Below are positions 8,388 through 16,514 of a stretch of 64,000 nt of DNA, one piece after another (the first letter of the stretch is position 1; each line of letters starts with the position of its first letter). Below the pieces are notes generated by a model. That model was given only the letters and a program-made list of their open reading frames with translations, was not told the origin of the DNA and did not search any database. Source of the DNA: Kitasatospora sp. SUK 42 (GTDB taxonomy: Bacteria; Actinomycetota; Actinomycetes; Streptomycetales; Streptomycetaceae); assembly GCF_015776785.2 (NCBI RefSeq), contig NZ_LFMD02000002.1:282919-346918 (forward strand), read 5' to 3'. The position numbers were made by a program, and so were the translations under genes.

Positions 8388-9314
8388 CTACTTCAGCCGC
8401 TTGATCCCCTTGCGCTCCCCCGCACAGCGCTCGTACCCGAGCCACTCGTTGATCGCGAGCATCGGCGCGTTGGTGGTGTCGTTGCTGGTGTACGCGTGGC
8501 GGTAGCCCGCCGCCACCGCCCGCCGCAGCGACTCCAGCTTGGCGAGCTTGGTCAGGCCCCGGCCGCGGAACTCCGGGCGGCAGGCGGTGAACGCGGACCA
8601 GTAGCGGTCCACCCCGTCGGTCTGCGCCAGGCTGAACGCGGCCGGTGCGCCGTCCACCACGGCGACGACGGTCAACTCCCGGTCGAGGTCCGGCCGCTCC
8701 CAGACGCTCCGGCGCCACTCCTCGTACTCCAGGGCGTCCATCGGCACCTCGCCGGGCTCGTCCGCGGCGGCGTCCGCGTCGGCGAGGAACAGCGGGCGCG
8801 GGTCCGCCGCCCAGTCGGCGGCCGGGCGCAGCTCGACGCCGGCCGGCCGCACGGGCTCCGGCGGCAGCGGCAGCGTCAGGTCCCGTCCGGCGAACTGCGC
8901 CGAGCGGCCCAGCTCGTAGCCCCGGGCGGCGGCGAAGGCCAGCGAGCCGGGCACGTCGTCCAGCCAGGTGTGCAGTGCGGCCACCCCGTGCTCGGCCAGG
9001 TGCCGCTCGGCCGCGGCCAGCAGCGCGGTGGCCGCGCCGCGCCGCCGGAACTCCGGCAGCACGCTGCCGTTGGCGTACCCGACGCCCTCGGTCGTCGTGC
9101 CGAGCACCACCCCGCAGCGCACCGCGCCGACCACCCGGCCGTCCCACTCGGCGACGAGGACGCGGAAGTGCTCGTCCGGGTTCTGCCGGGCGTTCAGCCA
9201 GCGCAGGGCCTCGGCGGTGAACACCAGGTGTTCGCGCCCGGCCCGGTGGGCGGCCATCACCGCCTCGGCGTCATCGGGGCGAAAGTCACGGATCGTCAGT
9301 TCAGTCGAAGTCAT
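8388..9314 (-). CDS. tandem GNAT-family acetyltransferase
   Basis: 308 residues with two GNAT domains. The first (about 5-150) carries the acetyl-CoA loop LPEFRRRGAATALL. The second (about 160-305) carries CRPEFRGRGLTKLAKLESL followed by NAPMLAINEWLGYERC, the usual C-terminal GNAT strand-helix. Double-GNAT proteins acetylate diverse small molecules or protein amines, and the substrate cannot be read from sequence. The start codon is preceded by TAGCGT eight bases upstream and no Shine-Dalgarno, so it may be leaderless. It diverges from the DUF692 operon, and the 267-bp gap holds a DevR-like palindrome. Confidence 0.88.
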   Translation of the reverse strand: MTSTELTIRDFRPDDAEAVMAAHRAGREHLVFTAEALRWLNARQNPDEHFRVLVAEWDGRVVGAVRCGVVLGTTTEGVGYANGSVLPEFRRRGAATALLAAAERHLAEHGVAALHTWLDDVPGSLAFAAARGYELGRSAQFAGRDLTLPLPPEPVRPAGVELRPAADWAADPRPLFLADADAAADEPGEVPMDALEYEEWRRSVWERPDLDRELTVVAVVDGAPAAFSLAQTDGVDRYWSAFTACRPEFRGRGLTKLAKLESLRRAVAAGYRHAYTSNDTTNAPMLAINEWLGYERCAGERKGIKRLK

Positions 9315-9402
9315 GGGTTCGCACGCTACCCGCGCGCACCGGCCGACCGCCTCCGATTTTCACCCCGGCACGGCGCCCCACCTGCGGGGACGTCCACGAC
9401 TG

Positions 9403-9416
9403 GGGACCAAAGTCCC
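9403..9416. promoter_or_regulatory. DevR/DosR-type palindrome GGGAC-N4-GTCCC
   Basis: The sequence reads GGGACCAAAGTCCC, a perfect 5-bp inverted repeat with a 4-base AT-rich centre. It matches 13 of 14 positions of the mycobacterial DosR core GGGACTWWAGTCCC. It lies 89 bp before the GNAT start and 166 bp before the DUF692 start. Streptomyces have DevR-type orphan regulators (OsdR) with a related site. Whether either gene is controlled by one is inference. Confidence 0.5.
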
Positions 9417-9581
9417 TCACCACCAGGACGGCAAGCTCAAATAATGCTCTGAGAAGACCGGATGGGGCTTGGCAGCCACCCCGCCCGGGGACATCCTCAG
9501 CACCACGGCCGCGCGGTCCTGGCGACGAAGCCCGCACCGCCTGACGGTCTCACCGATCGAGCCCTCCGAAGGGGGCGAACG

Positions 9582-10436
9582 ATGACCTCTCCCGCTCTGG
9601 AACGACCCGGCTCCGCCCCCGCCCCGACCCGACTGGGCGTCGGCCTCGGCTGGCGCAGCGAGATCGACACCGTGGTCGAGCGCCAACCCGGCCTGGACTG
9701 GGTCGAGGTGGTCGCCGAGAACATCTGCGCCGACCACCTGCCCGCCTCGCTCACCGTGCTGCGCGAACGCGGCGTCACCGTCGTCCCGCACGGCGTCGGC
9801 CTCGGCCTCGGCGGCGCCGACCTGCCCGACCCCGACCGCCTCGCCAAGCTCGCCGCGACGGCGCTGGCGCTCGGCTCCCCGCTGGTCACCGAGCACCTGG
9901 CCTTCGTCCGGGCCGGCGGCCTGGAGGCCGGCCACCTGCTGCCCGTGCCCCGCACCCGGGACTCGCTGCGGGTGATCGCCGAGAACGTCCGGATCGCCCG
10001 GGACCAGCTCCCGGTACCGCTCGCCCTGGAGAACATAGCCGCCCAACTCGCCTGGCCGGACGACGAGTTCACCGAAGGCCAGTTCCTCGCCGAGCTCGTC
10101 GAGCGCACCGGCGTACGACTGCTGATCGATGTCGCCAACCTGCACACCAACCGGGTCAACCTGGGCATCGACCCGGCCGCCGAGCTCGACCGCCTTCCGC
10201 TGGAGGCGCTCGCCTACGTGCACGTCGCGGGCGGCACCCTGGTGGACGGCGTCTGGCACGACACGCACGCCCACCCCGTCACCGAACCGGTGCTGGAGGT
10301 CCTGGCCGAACTCCGCGCCCGGGTCGAGCCGCCCGGTGTGCTGCTGGAGCGGGACGCCAACTTCCCGCCGCCCTCCGAACTGGCCGGTGAACTGGACGCC
10401 ATCCGCCGGGTGCTGGAGGGGAGCACCCGGCGATGA
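9582..10436 (+). CDS. DUF692 (MNIO-family) iron enzyme
   Basis: 284 residues from the ATG at 9582 after AGGGGGCG. DUF692/UPF0276 proteins are TIM-barrel multinuclear non-heme iron enzymes (MNIO; relatives MbnB, TglH, BufB) that oxidatively modify cysteine residues of peptide substrates. The barrel's metal ligands are all visible: H70 (PHGVGLGL), E104/H105 (TEHLAF), E150 (LEN), D183 and H188 (DVANLH), H214 (VHVAG), H226/D227/H229/H231 (WHDTHAHP) and E256 (ERDAN). Its stop overlaps the next start (ATGA, 10433-10436). The context is a small partner protein and a Cys-repeat membrane protein just downstream. The substrate is therefore proposed, not proven, to be that Cys tail. Confidence 0.92.
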   Translation: MTSPALERPGSAPAPTRLGVGLGWRSEIDTVVERQPGLDWVEVVAENICADHLPASLTVLRERGVTVVPHGVGLGLGGADLPDPDRLAKLAATALALGSPLVTEHLAFVRAGGLEAGHLLPVPRTRDSLRVIAENVRIARDQLPVPLALENIAAQLAWPDDEFTEGQFLAELVERTGVRLLIDVANLHTNRVNLGIDPAAELDRLPLEALAYVHVAGGTLVDGVWHDTHAHPVTEPVLEVLAELRARVEPPGVLLERDANFPPPSELAGELDAIRRVLEGSTRR

Positions 10437-10894
10437 ACGACCTGAACCACGCCGAACCGAACGGGCCCGCCGGCGCCGTCAGCACCGGCACGCCCCGGGA
10501 ACGGCTGGCCCGGCGCCAGGCGGAGCTGCTGACCGCCCTGGTGGCCGGCGGCCCCGTCCCGCCCGGCTTCGACCCGGACCAGGTCCGCGCCCAGTCCACC
10601 GGCCTCGCCGCCAAACGGCGCGACACCGCCGCGAAGGTCGCCCCCGACCTGCCCCGCCTGCTCGGGGCGCAGTACGGGCCGCTCTTCCTCGGCTACGCCC
10701 GCACCCACCCGCAGACCGGCGGCTACCACGCCGACGCCCGGGCCTTCGCCGCGTGGGTGCTCACCGACGGCGGCCCGCTCGCCGCCGACCGCCGCCGGGC
10801 CCTGGAGCGCTGGCTCCACCCGGCGCCCGACCGGTCGCCCGGCCCGCTCGCCCGGCTGCGAGCGGCCGTCGGGACCGCCTTGCGCGGACGCTGA
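10433..10894 (+). CDS. small partner protein of the DUF692 enzyme
   Basis: 153 residues, starting inside the stop of the DUF692 gene (4-bp overlap), so the two are almost certainly made in a fixed ratio. A helix rich in Arg/Leu ([26 protein letters not shown]) is followed by [28 protein letters not shown], then a small C-terminal helical domain ([22 protein letters not shown]). From memory this matches a streptomycete family named after SCO6045. MNIO enzymes usually act with a substrate-presenting partner (MbnC, TglI, DUF2063 proteins). This protein is the obvious candidate by position and by the RxR...PPGFD start, but homology to those partners cannot be shown here. Confidence 0.85.
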   Translation: MNDLNHAEPNGPAGAVSTGTPRERLARRQAELLTALVAGGPVPPGFDPDQVRAQSTGLAAKRRDTAAKVAPDLPRLLGAQYGPLFLGYARTHPQTGGYHADARAFAAWVLTDGGPLAADRRRALERWLHPAPDRSPGPLARLRAAVGTALRGR

Positions 10895-10921
10895 TCCGTC
10901 AACACCCCGGGGGAACCGCCC

Positions 10922-11998
10922 ATGTGGCACAACACCTACTTCCTGATCCCGGCCGCCCTGCTGGTCGCGGCCTCGTTCCACGCCGGCCGCACCACCCGGC
11001 GGGCCAAGCACGTCGCCAACCCGCGCGGCCTGCCCGGCCGCGGCCTGTCCCTGCTGAGCGCGGCCTTCCTGGCCGGCGGGCCCGGCCGGGTCTTCGACAC
11101 CGCGCTGGTCCGCATGCACGTGGCCGAGCGCGCGGTGATCAGCCGCGGCGGCACGGTCACCATCACCCACGACCGGCCGTACGACGCCGTCGACCAGGCG
11201 ATCATGGACTCGGCGGGCCCGACCAGGAGCCGCGGCGTCGCCGCCCTGCGCGCCGACGTGATGCGCTCCCCCGCCGTCCAGGCGCTCGGCGACGACCTCG
11301 CCGACCGCGGCCTGATGCGCCACCCCGACCGGCTACGGGCCGCCCGCAGGGCCCGCCGGCTGCTCTGGCTCTCGCTGCTCCCGGTTCCCGCGGCCGCCCT
11401 CCTCGCCCTCCTGCTGGACGACGGCCACGCCGACCGCCCGGCCCTGTGGGTGCCCGTGGTCCTGCTGGTGTTCGGTCTGGCCTCCCTGATCGGCACCCGG
11501 CCGCCCAGGGACCGGATCACCCTGGCCGGCCGCAGCCAGCTCGTCCTGATGTACGTCGGCAAGCCGTGGACGCCCAACTCCGGCCTCTACCCGCGGATGA
11601 CCGGCGGCGCGGTGCTCGGCGCGATCGCGCTCGGTGGCCTCGCCGCGGCCGCCGCGGAGCCGGGCATCGAGGAGCTCCAGGAGCTCCTGGTGGGTGCGGC
11701 GGCCCAGCAGGCGGCGGTGAACGGCGCGGTCGGCGGCTCCTCCTCCTACTCCTCCGGGGTCGGCTCCTCGTCCTGCTCCGGTGCCTCCTGCGGCGGCTCC
11801 GCGGCCTGGTGCGGTTCCTCCGACTCCGGGTCCTCCGGCTCCTCCCACCACTCCGGCTGCGGGTCGTCCTCCAGCAGCTGCGGGTCGTCGCACTCCAGCT
11901 GCGGCGGATCCTCCTCCAGCTGCGGTTCCAGCGGTTCCAGCTGCGGCTCCTCGTCCTCCAGCTGCGGGTCGAGCTGCGGCGGCGGCTGTGGCTCCTGA
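10922..11998 (+). CDS. TIGR04222-type membrane protein with Cys/Ser/Gly repeat tail
   Basis: 358 residues, ATG after GGGGGAA. The N-terminal segment (about 6-20) is hydrophobic. The TIGR04222-like core has LSAAFLAGGPGRVFDTALVRM (about 44-64) and a wing-like region. Hydrophobic segments lie near 148-165, 175-191 and 227-245. From about residue 271 to the end the chain is almost only Ser, Gly and Cys, with 11 cysteines between C285 and C356. Five successive C-x6-C steps run in the middle and the end is CGSSCGGGCGS. The tail continues the same reading frame with high third-position GC, so it is not a frameshift artefact. It lies 27 bp after the partner gene. Proposed as the membrane-anchored substrate of the DUF692 enzyme. 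Confidence 0.88.
   Translation: MWHNTYFLIPAALLVAASFHAGRTTRRAKHVANPRGLPGRGLSLLSAAFLAGGPGRVFDTALVRMHVAERAVISRGGTVTITHDRPYDAVDQAIMDSAGPTRSRGVAALRADVMRSPAVQALGDDLADRGLMRHPDRLRAARRARRLLWLSLLPVPAAALLALLLDDGHADRPALWVPVVLLVFGLASLIGTRPPRDRITLAGRSQLVLMYVGKPWTPNSGLYPRMTGGAVLGAIALGGLAAAAAEPGIEELQELLVGAAAQQAAVNGAVGGSSSYSSGVGSSSCSGASCGGSAAWCGSSDSGSSGSSHHSGCGSSSSSCGSSHSSCGGSSSSCGSSGSSCGSSSSSCGSSCGGGCGS
11732..11995 (+). repeat. coding repeat: Cys-Gly-Ser heptads
   Basis: In-frame repeats built on TGC GGC/GGG TCC TCG-type codons encode units such as CGSSSSS, CGSSHSS, CGGSSSS and CGSSGSS, each seven residues, with occasional His, Asp, Trp and Tyr in the first third. Codons vary between units (TCC/TCG/AGC for Ser), so the repeat is kept at the protein level and is not a fresh DNA duplication. 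Confidence 0.8.
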
Positions 11999-12055
11999 CG
12001 TCACAGTTCGGTATCGCGAACCGGGAAGCCGTTCCCCGGGTCGGCGGCGCAGGCA

Positions 12056-12061
12056 TAGAAC
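12056..12061 (+). promoter_or_regulatory. -10 element TAGAAC, probable leaderless promoter
   Basis: TAGAAC ends six bases before the ATG at 12068 and there is no ribosome-binding site. This suggests that the second TIGR04222 gene has its own leaderless transcript in addition to any read-through from upstream. Confidence 0.4.
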
Positions 12062-12067
12062 AAGCCC

Positions 12068-12850
12068 ATGTGGTTGCTGTTCCTGATACCGGCCTGCGTC
12101 GCGGCGGTGCTGTCCTGCCTCCGGCTGGTGCGGATGACCGCCACCGCCGACGCCCTCGCCGAACAGGACCGGCTGCGCCCCCCGGAGGCCGTCGGCATCG
12201 GGCTCTACGAGACCGCCTACCTGGCCGGCGGACCGGACCGGGTGGTGGAACTCGCGCTCGTCCTGATGTCCGGACGGGGCCGCCTGCACCTCGCGCACAC
12301 CGGCTGGACCACCGTGGTCGACCCCAAGGGCCGCAGCCGCCTGGAGCGCGCGATCGTGACCGCCGTCGGCCCCGAGGGCCAGTGCCGTACGGACGAACTG
12401 CGCCGGGCGATGGCTGAGCACCCCACCGTTCTGGAGATCGGCGCCCGGCTCTCGGTGGCGGGCCTGGCCACCCCGGCGCTGGTGCAGCGCAACACCGTGG
12501 TGGTGGTCCGGCAGGTCCGGCACGCGCTGCTGCTGTCACTGGTCCTGCTCACCGCCGCGCTGTCCCTCAGCGGCTTCACCGGCGGTGACACCGTCGCCCC
12601 GCTCGCCTGGTTCTCCCTGCCGCTGGTGCTCACCTCCGGCACCCTGCTGATGGCCCGGGTCGACGTCTACCCCTACACCCGCTGGGCCTCCCCGACCGGC
12701 CAGGAGGTGCTGCGCGAGGTCCGCCCGGCCCGCCAGCACGGCCTCGCCGACGACGAGGAGCGCGAACTGCTCACCGCCGTCGCCATGAACGGCCCCGCCG
12801 TCCTCCCCGACGCCCGCCTCCGCGCCGCCCTGCGCCCGCACCGCTCCTAG
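12068..12850 (+). CDS. TIGR04222-type membrane protein, no Cys tail
   Basis: 260 residues, a paralogue of the preceding protein. It shares the N-terminal hydrophobic segment (WLLFLIPACVAAVLSCL) and the core ETAYLAGGPDRVVELALVLMSGRGRL. It has two central membrane segments (about 155-170 and 176-193) and a soluble C-terminal part carrying REVRPARQHGLADDEERELLTAVAMNGP. It ends without the Ser/Gly/Cys tail. A short and a tailed copy side by side suggests a duplicated membrane scaffold in which only one copy carries the modifiable tail. Function unknown. Confidence 0.82.
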   Translation: MWLLFLIPACVAAVLSCLRLVRMTATADALAEQDRLRPPEAVGIGLYETAYLAGGPDRVVELALVLMSGRGRLHLAHTGWTTVVDPKGRSRLERAIVTAVGPEGQCRTDELRRAMAEHPTVLEIGARLSVAGLATPALVQRNTVVVVRQVRHALLLSLVLLTAALSLSGFTGGDTVAPLAWFSLPLVLTSGTLLMARVDVYPYTRWASPTGQEVLREVRPARQHGLADDEERELLTAVAMNGPAVLPDARLRAALRPHRS

Positions 12851-12895
12851 AAAAACCGGCTGCACACCCGCGCTGACCAGGGCAGACTTCCGCCC

Positions 12896-13483
12896 ATGAA
12901 CAAGCGGGACCACGACGTACTCGACCGCGCCCTGGACGAGGGGCGGCTCGTCCGGCTGCGCCGGACCCTCCCCGGCGCGGAACGGCTGGAGGGCTTCGTC
13001 CTCCACACCGGCCCGATCTGGACCCTGCTCGCCAACTGCGCCGACCACCAGCTCGACGGCTGGACCGCCGTCCACACCTGCACCCTGCACAAGGTCCGCG
13101 ACCGGGGCGGCGAGGAGTCCCTGACCATACGGGCGCTGCGCGGCCGCGGCCTGTGGCCGCTCCGCCTGCCCCCCGCCGACCTGCCGCTGGACGACCACGC
13201 CGGCCTGCTCGCCGCCGCCAGCGCCGAGTACGGCCTGGTCTCCCTGCACGCCGAGCACATCGATCCGGGCATCCTCCGGGTCGGCACGGTCACCGAGCTG
13301 CGCCCCCGCTCACTGCGGCTGCACGAGGTCGACACCGAGGCGCGCTGGTACCCGAAGCCGGGCAAGTACCGGCTCAACGACATCACCCGGGTCGACTTCG
13401 GCACGTACTACACGGAGGTGTTGCGCGAGTTCGCAGGCCCGCGACCGGAACGCAACGCCGCGGAGGCCGGCTCCCCCGCGTGA
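12896..13483 (+). CDS. conserved protein of unknown function
   Basis: 195 residues; no family recognised. The protein is soluble, with a beta-rich centre: WTLLANCADHQLDGWTAVH and VGTVTELRPRSLRLHEVD. The C-terminal part DITRVDFGTYYTEVLREFAG is reminiscent of small WYL/Sm-like beta-barrel proteins that bind ligands, but this is only a fold impression. The ATG is seven bases after CAGACT with no Shine-Dalgarno, another likely leaderless start. It follows the TIGR04222 pair by 45 bp and its 3' end overlaps a hairpin shared with hemQ. Confidence 0.7.
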   Translation: MNKRDHDVLDRALDEGRLVRLRRTLPGAERLEGFVLHTGPIWTLLANCADHQLDGWTAVHTCTLHKVRDRGGEESLTIRALRGRGLWPLRLPPADLPLDDHAGLLAAASAEYGLVSLHAEHIDPGILRVGTVTELRPRSLRLHEVDTEARWYPKPGKYRLNDITRVDFGTYYTEVLREFAGPRPERNAAEAGSPA

Positions 13484-13503
13484 CGCGCAGGGAACCGGCC
13501 TCC
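13462..13503. terminator. hairpin between convergent genes
   Basis: GGAGGCCGGCTCCC pairs with GGGAACCGGCCTCC (one mismatch) around a 14-base loop. The left arm lies inside the last codons of the plus-strand gene and the right arm just before the hemQ stop, so it can serve both strands. Confidence 0.55.
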
Positions 13504-13517
13504 GTGGAACGGCTCGC

Positions 13518-14243
13518 TCAGACCAGGCCGTTCAGCAGCTCGCTCAGCGGCTTGCGGCGGCCGGTGAAGAACGGCACCTCCTCGCGGACGTGCAGCCGGG
13601 CCCGGGAGGGGCGCAGGTCGCGCATCAGGTCGACGATCCGGTGCAGCTCGTCCGCCTCGAAGGCGAGCAGCCACTCGTAGTCGCCGAGCGCGAACGAGGC
13701 CACCGTGTTGGCCCGCACGTCGGGGTAGCCGCGGGCCATCTGGCCGTGCTCGGCGAGCATCGCGCGCCGCTCGGCGTCCGGCAGCAGGTACCACTCGTAG
13801 GAGCGGACGAACGGGTACACGCAGACGTAGTCGCGCGGACGCTCGTCGGCGAGGAACGCCGGGATGTGCGACTTGTTGAACTCGGCCGGGCGGTGCAGCG
13901 CCATGTTCGACCAGACCGGCTCCAGCTGGCGGCCCAGACCGGTGCGGCGGAAGCGGTTGTACGCCTCCTGAAGGTCGTCCGAGTCGGCGGCGTGCCACCA
14001 GACCAGGATGTCGGCGTCCGCGCGCAGACCGGACACGTCGTAGGTGCCGCGCACCGTCACGTCCTTCGCGGCCAGCTGGGCGAACAGCTCGTCCACCTCG
14101 GCGGCCAGCGCGGTACGGTCCTCGGGCAGGGCCCCCTTGAGCTTGAACACCGACCACATGGTGTAGCGGATGACCTGGTTCAGGTCGCGCGCCTTCTTCT
14201 TCTCGGGCTGCTGCTCCGGCTCCCGCTCAACGGTCTCAGTCAT
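13518..14243 (-). CDS. hemQ: coproheme decarboxylase HemQ (ChdC)
   Basis: 241 residues. Converts coproheme to heme b by two H2O2-dependent decarboxylations, the last step of the Gram-positive coproporphyrin-dependent pathway. Chlorite-dismutase-family features: [17 protein letters not shown], the central [20 protein letters not shown], the [14 protein letters not shown] segment in which the family's catalytic tyrosine lies, and [18 protein letters not shown]. Its ATG overlaps the stop of hemY by 4 bp, so the two consecutive enzymes of the pathway are translationally coupled. Confidence 0.96.
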   Translation of the reverse strand: MTETVEREPEQQPEKKKARDLNQVIRYTMWSVFKLKGALPEDRTALAAEVDELFAQLAAKDVTVRGTYDVSGLRADADILVWWHAADSDDLQEAYNRFRRTGLGRQLEPVWSNMALHRPAEFNKSHIPAFLADERPRDYVCVYPFVRSYEWYLLPDAERRAMLAEHGQMARGYPDVRANTVASFALGDYEWLLAFEADELHRIVDLMRDLRPSRARLHVREEVPFFTGRRKPLSELLNGLV

Positions 14244-15682
14244 GCGCCCATTGTCCTCTCCGTGAAAGCTTCCCCGGTCGCCGGGGTCGGCAGTCTGTCG
14301 ATGTGCTCGCCGACGGCCGCGGCGGCGGCCGCCGCCGAGCCGATGCAGGCCGGAATCCCCACCCCGTCGTACGCGGCGCCGCACAGCGCCAGCGCGCCCA
14401 CCCCCTCGACCGCCGCCCGCACCCGGGCCACCCGGTCCAGATGGCCCACCGGGTACTGCGGCAGGCCGGCCGTGAAGCGCGAGACGAAGGTGTCGTACGG
14501 CCGGGCGGTCAGCCCGATCGCCTCCTTCAGGTCCGCCAGCGAGCGGGCCACCAGCTCCTCGTCCGGCAGTTCCAGCGCCTCCTCCTCGCGGTGGCGGCCG
14601 AGCGAGGTGCGCAGCAGGAAGGCGTCCGGTGCGGAACGCTCCAGCCAGCCCCACTTGTTGGAGGAGAAGGTCGAGGCCTTGATCCGCCGCCCGTCCACTG
14701 GCGGCACCAGGAAACCGCTGCCGCTCGGCGGCTCGGCCAGGTCGGCCCGGCGGAACGCCAGGGTGACCAGCGCCATGCCCGCGTACTCGACGGTGTCCAG
14801 CTCGGCGGCGGCGGCCGGGGCGTCCGCGCGCAGCAGCCGGGCCGCGGCCGGGGCCGGGACGGCCAGCACCACGGCGTCCGCGGTCAGCACCTCGCCGCCG
14901 GCCACCACGCGCCAGCCCTCGGGGGTGCGGCGCAGCTCCTCGACCGGGGTGTCGGTGCGCAGCTCCACGCCCGCCTTGACGCAGGCCGCGGCGACCGCCT
15001 CCGGCAGGGTGCCGAGGCCGCCCCGCAGGCCCTGGAACACCGGGGTGCCGACCACCTTCGGCCGGGAGGCCAGCTCGTGGACCCCCTCGACCAGCGAGCC
15101 GCCGCCCCGGGCGATCGGCAGCAGCTGCGGTACGGCGGCGCGCAGCGAGATCTCCTCGGCGCGGCCGGCGTAGACGCCGCCCAGCAGCGGCTCGACCAGC
15201 CGGTCCACGACCTCCTGGCCCAGCCGGTCGGCGACGTAGCGGCCGATCGCGACGTCCGCCCCGACCTCGGTGGCCCGCTCGTTCCGGGCCCGCTCCAGCC
15301 CCTCGGCGGTGAGCACTCCGGAGGCCGCCAGCGCCTCCAGATCACCCGGGACGCCCATCACCTGCCCGCCCGGCAGCGGCCGCAGCGCGCCCCGGGTCCA
15401 GATCGCGGCCTTGGCGGTGGTCGGCGGCTCCAGCTCCTCCGCCAGCCCGACCGCCCGCGCCAGCTCGACCGCCTCCGGCCGCCGCGCCAGCACCGATTCG
15501 GCCCCGAGGTCCACCCGGACCCCGCCGACCTCTCCGCCCCACAGCTTCCCGCCGACCCGCCCGGACGCCTCCAGCACCGTCACCCGCGCCCGCGCCGGCC
15601 CCCCGGCCGCCCCGCTCAGGAAGGCGGCCGCAGCCAGCCCCGCGATCCCACCACCGACGACGACGACCTGTGCTTCCGACAT
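14240..15682 (-). CDS. hemY: coproporphyrinogen III oxidase HemY/CgoX
   Basis: 480 residues. FAD-dependent oxidase acting on coproporphyrinogen III (CgoX role) in organisms with HemQ. The N-terminal dinucleotide loop [16 protein letters not shown] (6-21), followed by [14 protein letters not shown], is the classic FAD signature. The C-terminal [22 protein letters not shown] is the second FAD contact. TAC-free helix-rich middle with [31 protein letters not shown] is typical of HemY/HemG-type oxidases. ATG at 15682 lacks a clear ribosome site. No ferrochelatase gene is in the window. Confidence 0.95.
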   Translation of the reverse strand: MSEAQVVVVGGGIAGLAAAAFLSGAAGGPARARVTVLEASGRVGGKLWGGEVGGVRVDLGAESVLARRPEAVELARAVGLAEELEPPTTAKAAIWTRGALRPLPGGQVMGVPGDLEALAASGVLTAEGLERARNERATEVGADVAIGRYVADRLGQEVVDRLVEPLLGGVYAGRAEEISLRAAVPQLLPIARGGGSLVEGVHELASRPKVVGTPVFQGLRGGLGTLPEAVAAACVKAGVELRTDTPVEELRRTPEGWRVVAGGEVLTADAVVLAVPAPAAARLLRADAPAAAAELDTVEYAGMALVTLAFRRADLAEPPSGSGFLVPPVDGRRIKASTFSSNKWGWLERSAPDAFLLRTSLGRHREEEALELPDEELVARSLADLKEAIGLTARPYDTFVSRFTAGLPQYPVGHLDRVARVRAAVEGVGALALCGAAYDGVGIPACIGSAAAAAAAVGEHIDRLPTPATGEAFTERTMGA

Positions 15683-15716
15683 GCTTCGCAGTCTCGCAGG
15701 TCTTTACACCGAACCC

Positions 15717-15912
15717 TCAATCCACTGCACGCCGGAGATCGATCCTGATCGGGAACGGCACCGGGCGTTCCAGCACGCCCCGGAAGATCCCGGCGGGCAC
15801 GTACGCCGTCGATCAGTTCGGTGTGCCTGGGCGCGTCGGGCAGGTGGTCGAGGTCATCGGCGAACCACCCCTCGGCCCGCGGCGGATACATCCGGTCCGG
15901 CAGTCCGTCCAT
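15717..15912 (-). pseudogene. internally deleted Uma2-family endonuclease gene
   Basis: The first 36 codons from the ATG at 15912 give a normal Uma2/DUF820 N-terminus (GWFADDLDHLPDAPRHTELIDG). Immediately afterwards, one base out of frame, the DNA encodes the family's C-terminal end (FRGVLERPVPFPIRIDL) and a TGA at 15717. About 130 central codons with the PD-(D/E)XK-like catalytic residues are missing. The original frame reads on into hemY. So this is a relic of a formerly intact gene, abutting the 5' end of hemY. Confidence 0.75.
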
Positions 15913-15943
15913 GGGCCCAAAGTAGTGGCCCTGCCACGCTTCG

Positions 15944-15949
15944 TAGACT
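15944..15949 (+). promoter_or_regulatory. -10 element TAGACT, leaderless start of the DUF523 gene
   Basis: A textbook actinomycete -10 (TAGACT) ends seven bases before the GTG at 15957, with no ribosome-binding site between. It supports both the chosen GTG and a leaderless mRNA. Confidence 0.5.
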
Positions 15950-15956
15950 GTTCGCC

Positions 15957-16397
15957 GTGGAGTCGATCGTGGTGAGTGCGTGTCTGGCCGGAATCCCCTG
16001 TCGTTACGACGGGCGGGCGAAGACCGATGAGGGCGTGGTGCGGCTGGTCGAGGAGGGGCGGGCCGTCGTGGTGTGCCCGGAGGGGGCGGGCGGGCTGCCG
16101 ACGCCCCGGCCGGCGGCGGAGATCGTGGGCGGGGACGGCGCGGACGTGCTGGACGGGCGGGCCCGGGTGGTGGACACCACCGGGGCGGACTGCACCGAGG
16201 AGTTCGTGGCCGGGGCCCGGGCGGCGCTCGCGGCCGCCGAGGCGTCGGGGGCCCGGCGGGCGGTGCTGATGGCGCGCAGCCCGTCCTGCGGCTGCGGGCA
16301 GGTGTACGACGGGACGTTCTCCGGGGAACTGCGCCCCGGGGACGGCGTGACGGCGGCGCTGCTGCGGCGGGCCGGGATCGAGGTCACCGCCGGTTAG
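15957..16397 (+). CDS. DUF523 (TudS-like) iron-sulfur protein
   Basis: 146 residues. The DUF523 cysteines are all present: SACLAGIPCRYDG, VVVCPEGAGGLPTPRP and ARSPSCGCGQVYDGTFSG. In the characterised relative TudS (2-thiouracil desulfidase) three such cysteines hold a [4Fe-4S] cluster that removes sulfur from thiouracil, so desulfuration of thio-bases or related compounds is the likely chemistry. It is transcribed away from hemY and the Uma2 relic. The GTG start is set by the leaderless promoter just upstream. Confidence 0.85.
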   Translation: MESIVVSACLAGIPCRYDGRAKTDEGVVRLVEEGRAVVVCPEGAGGLPTPRPAAEIVGGDGADVLDGRARVVDTTGADCTEEFVAGARAALAAAEASGARRAVLMARSPSCGCGQVYDGTFSGELRPGDGVTAALLRRAGIEVTAG

Positions 16398-16514
16398 GGC
16401 GTATCCGCCCCGCCGCCGAGCTGTGATGCAGTCGCGATCTCCCGAGCGGGTCCGTCCGGCAGGCTCTTTCGTCCAATGGGGAGTACTGCCAACGGACATG
16501 GGGAGGGCCCGGGA

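Noticed and set aside
11333..12539. Long antisense frames opposite the Cys-tail gene
   Set aside because: They mirror the TCC/GGC repeats (Arg/Ser-only or Gly-only protein) and have no start signals.
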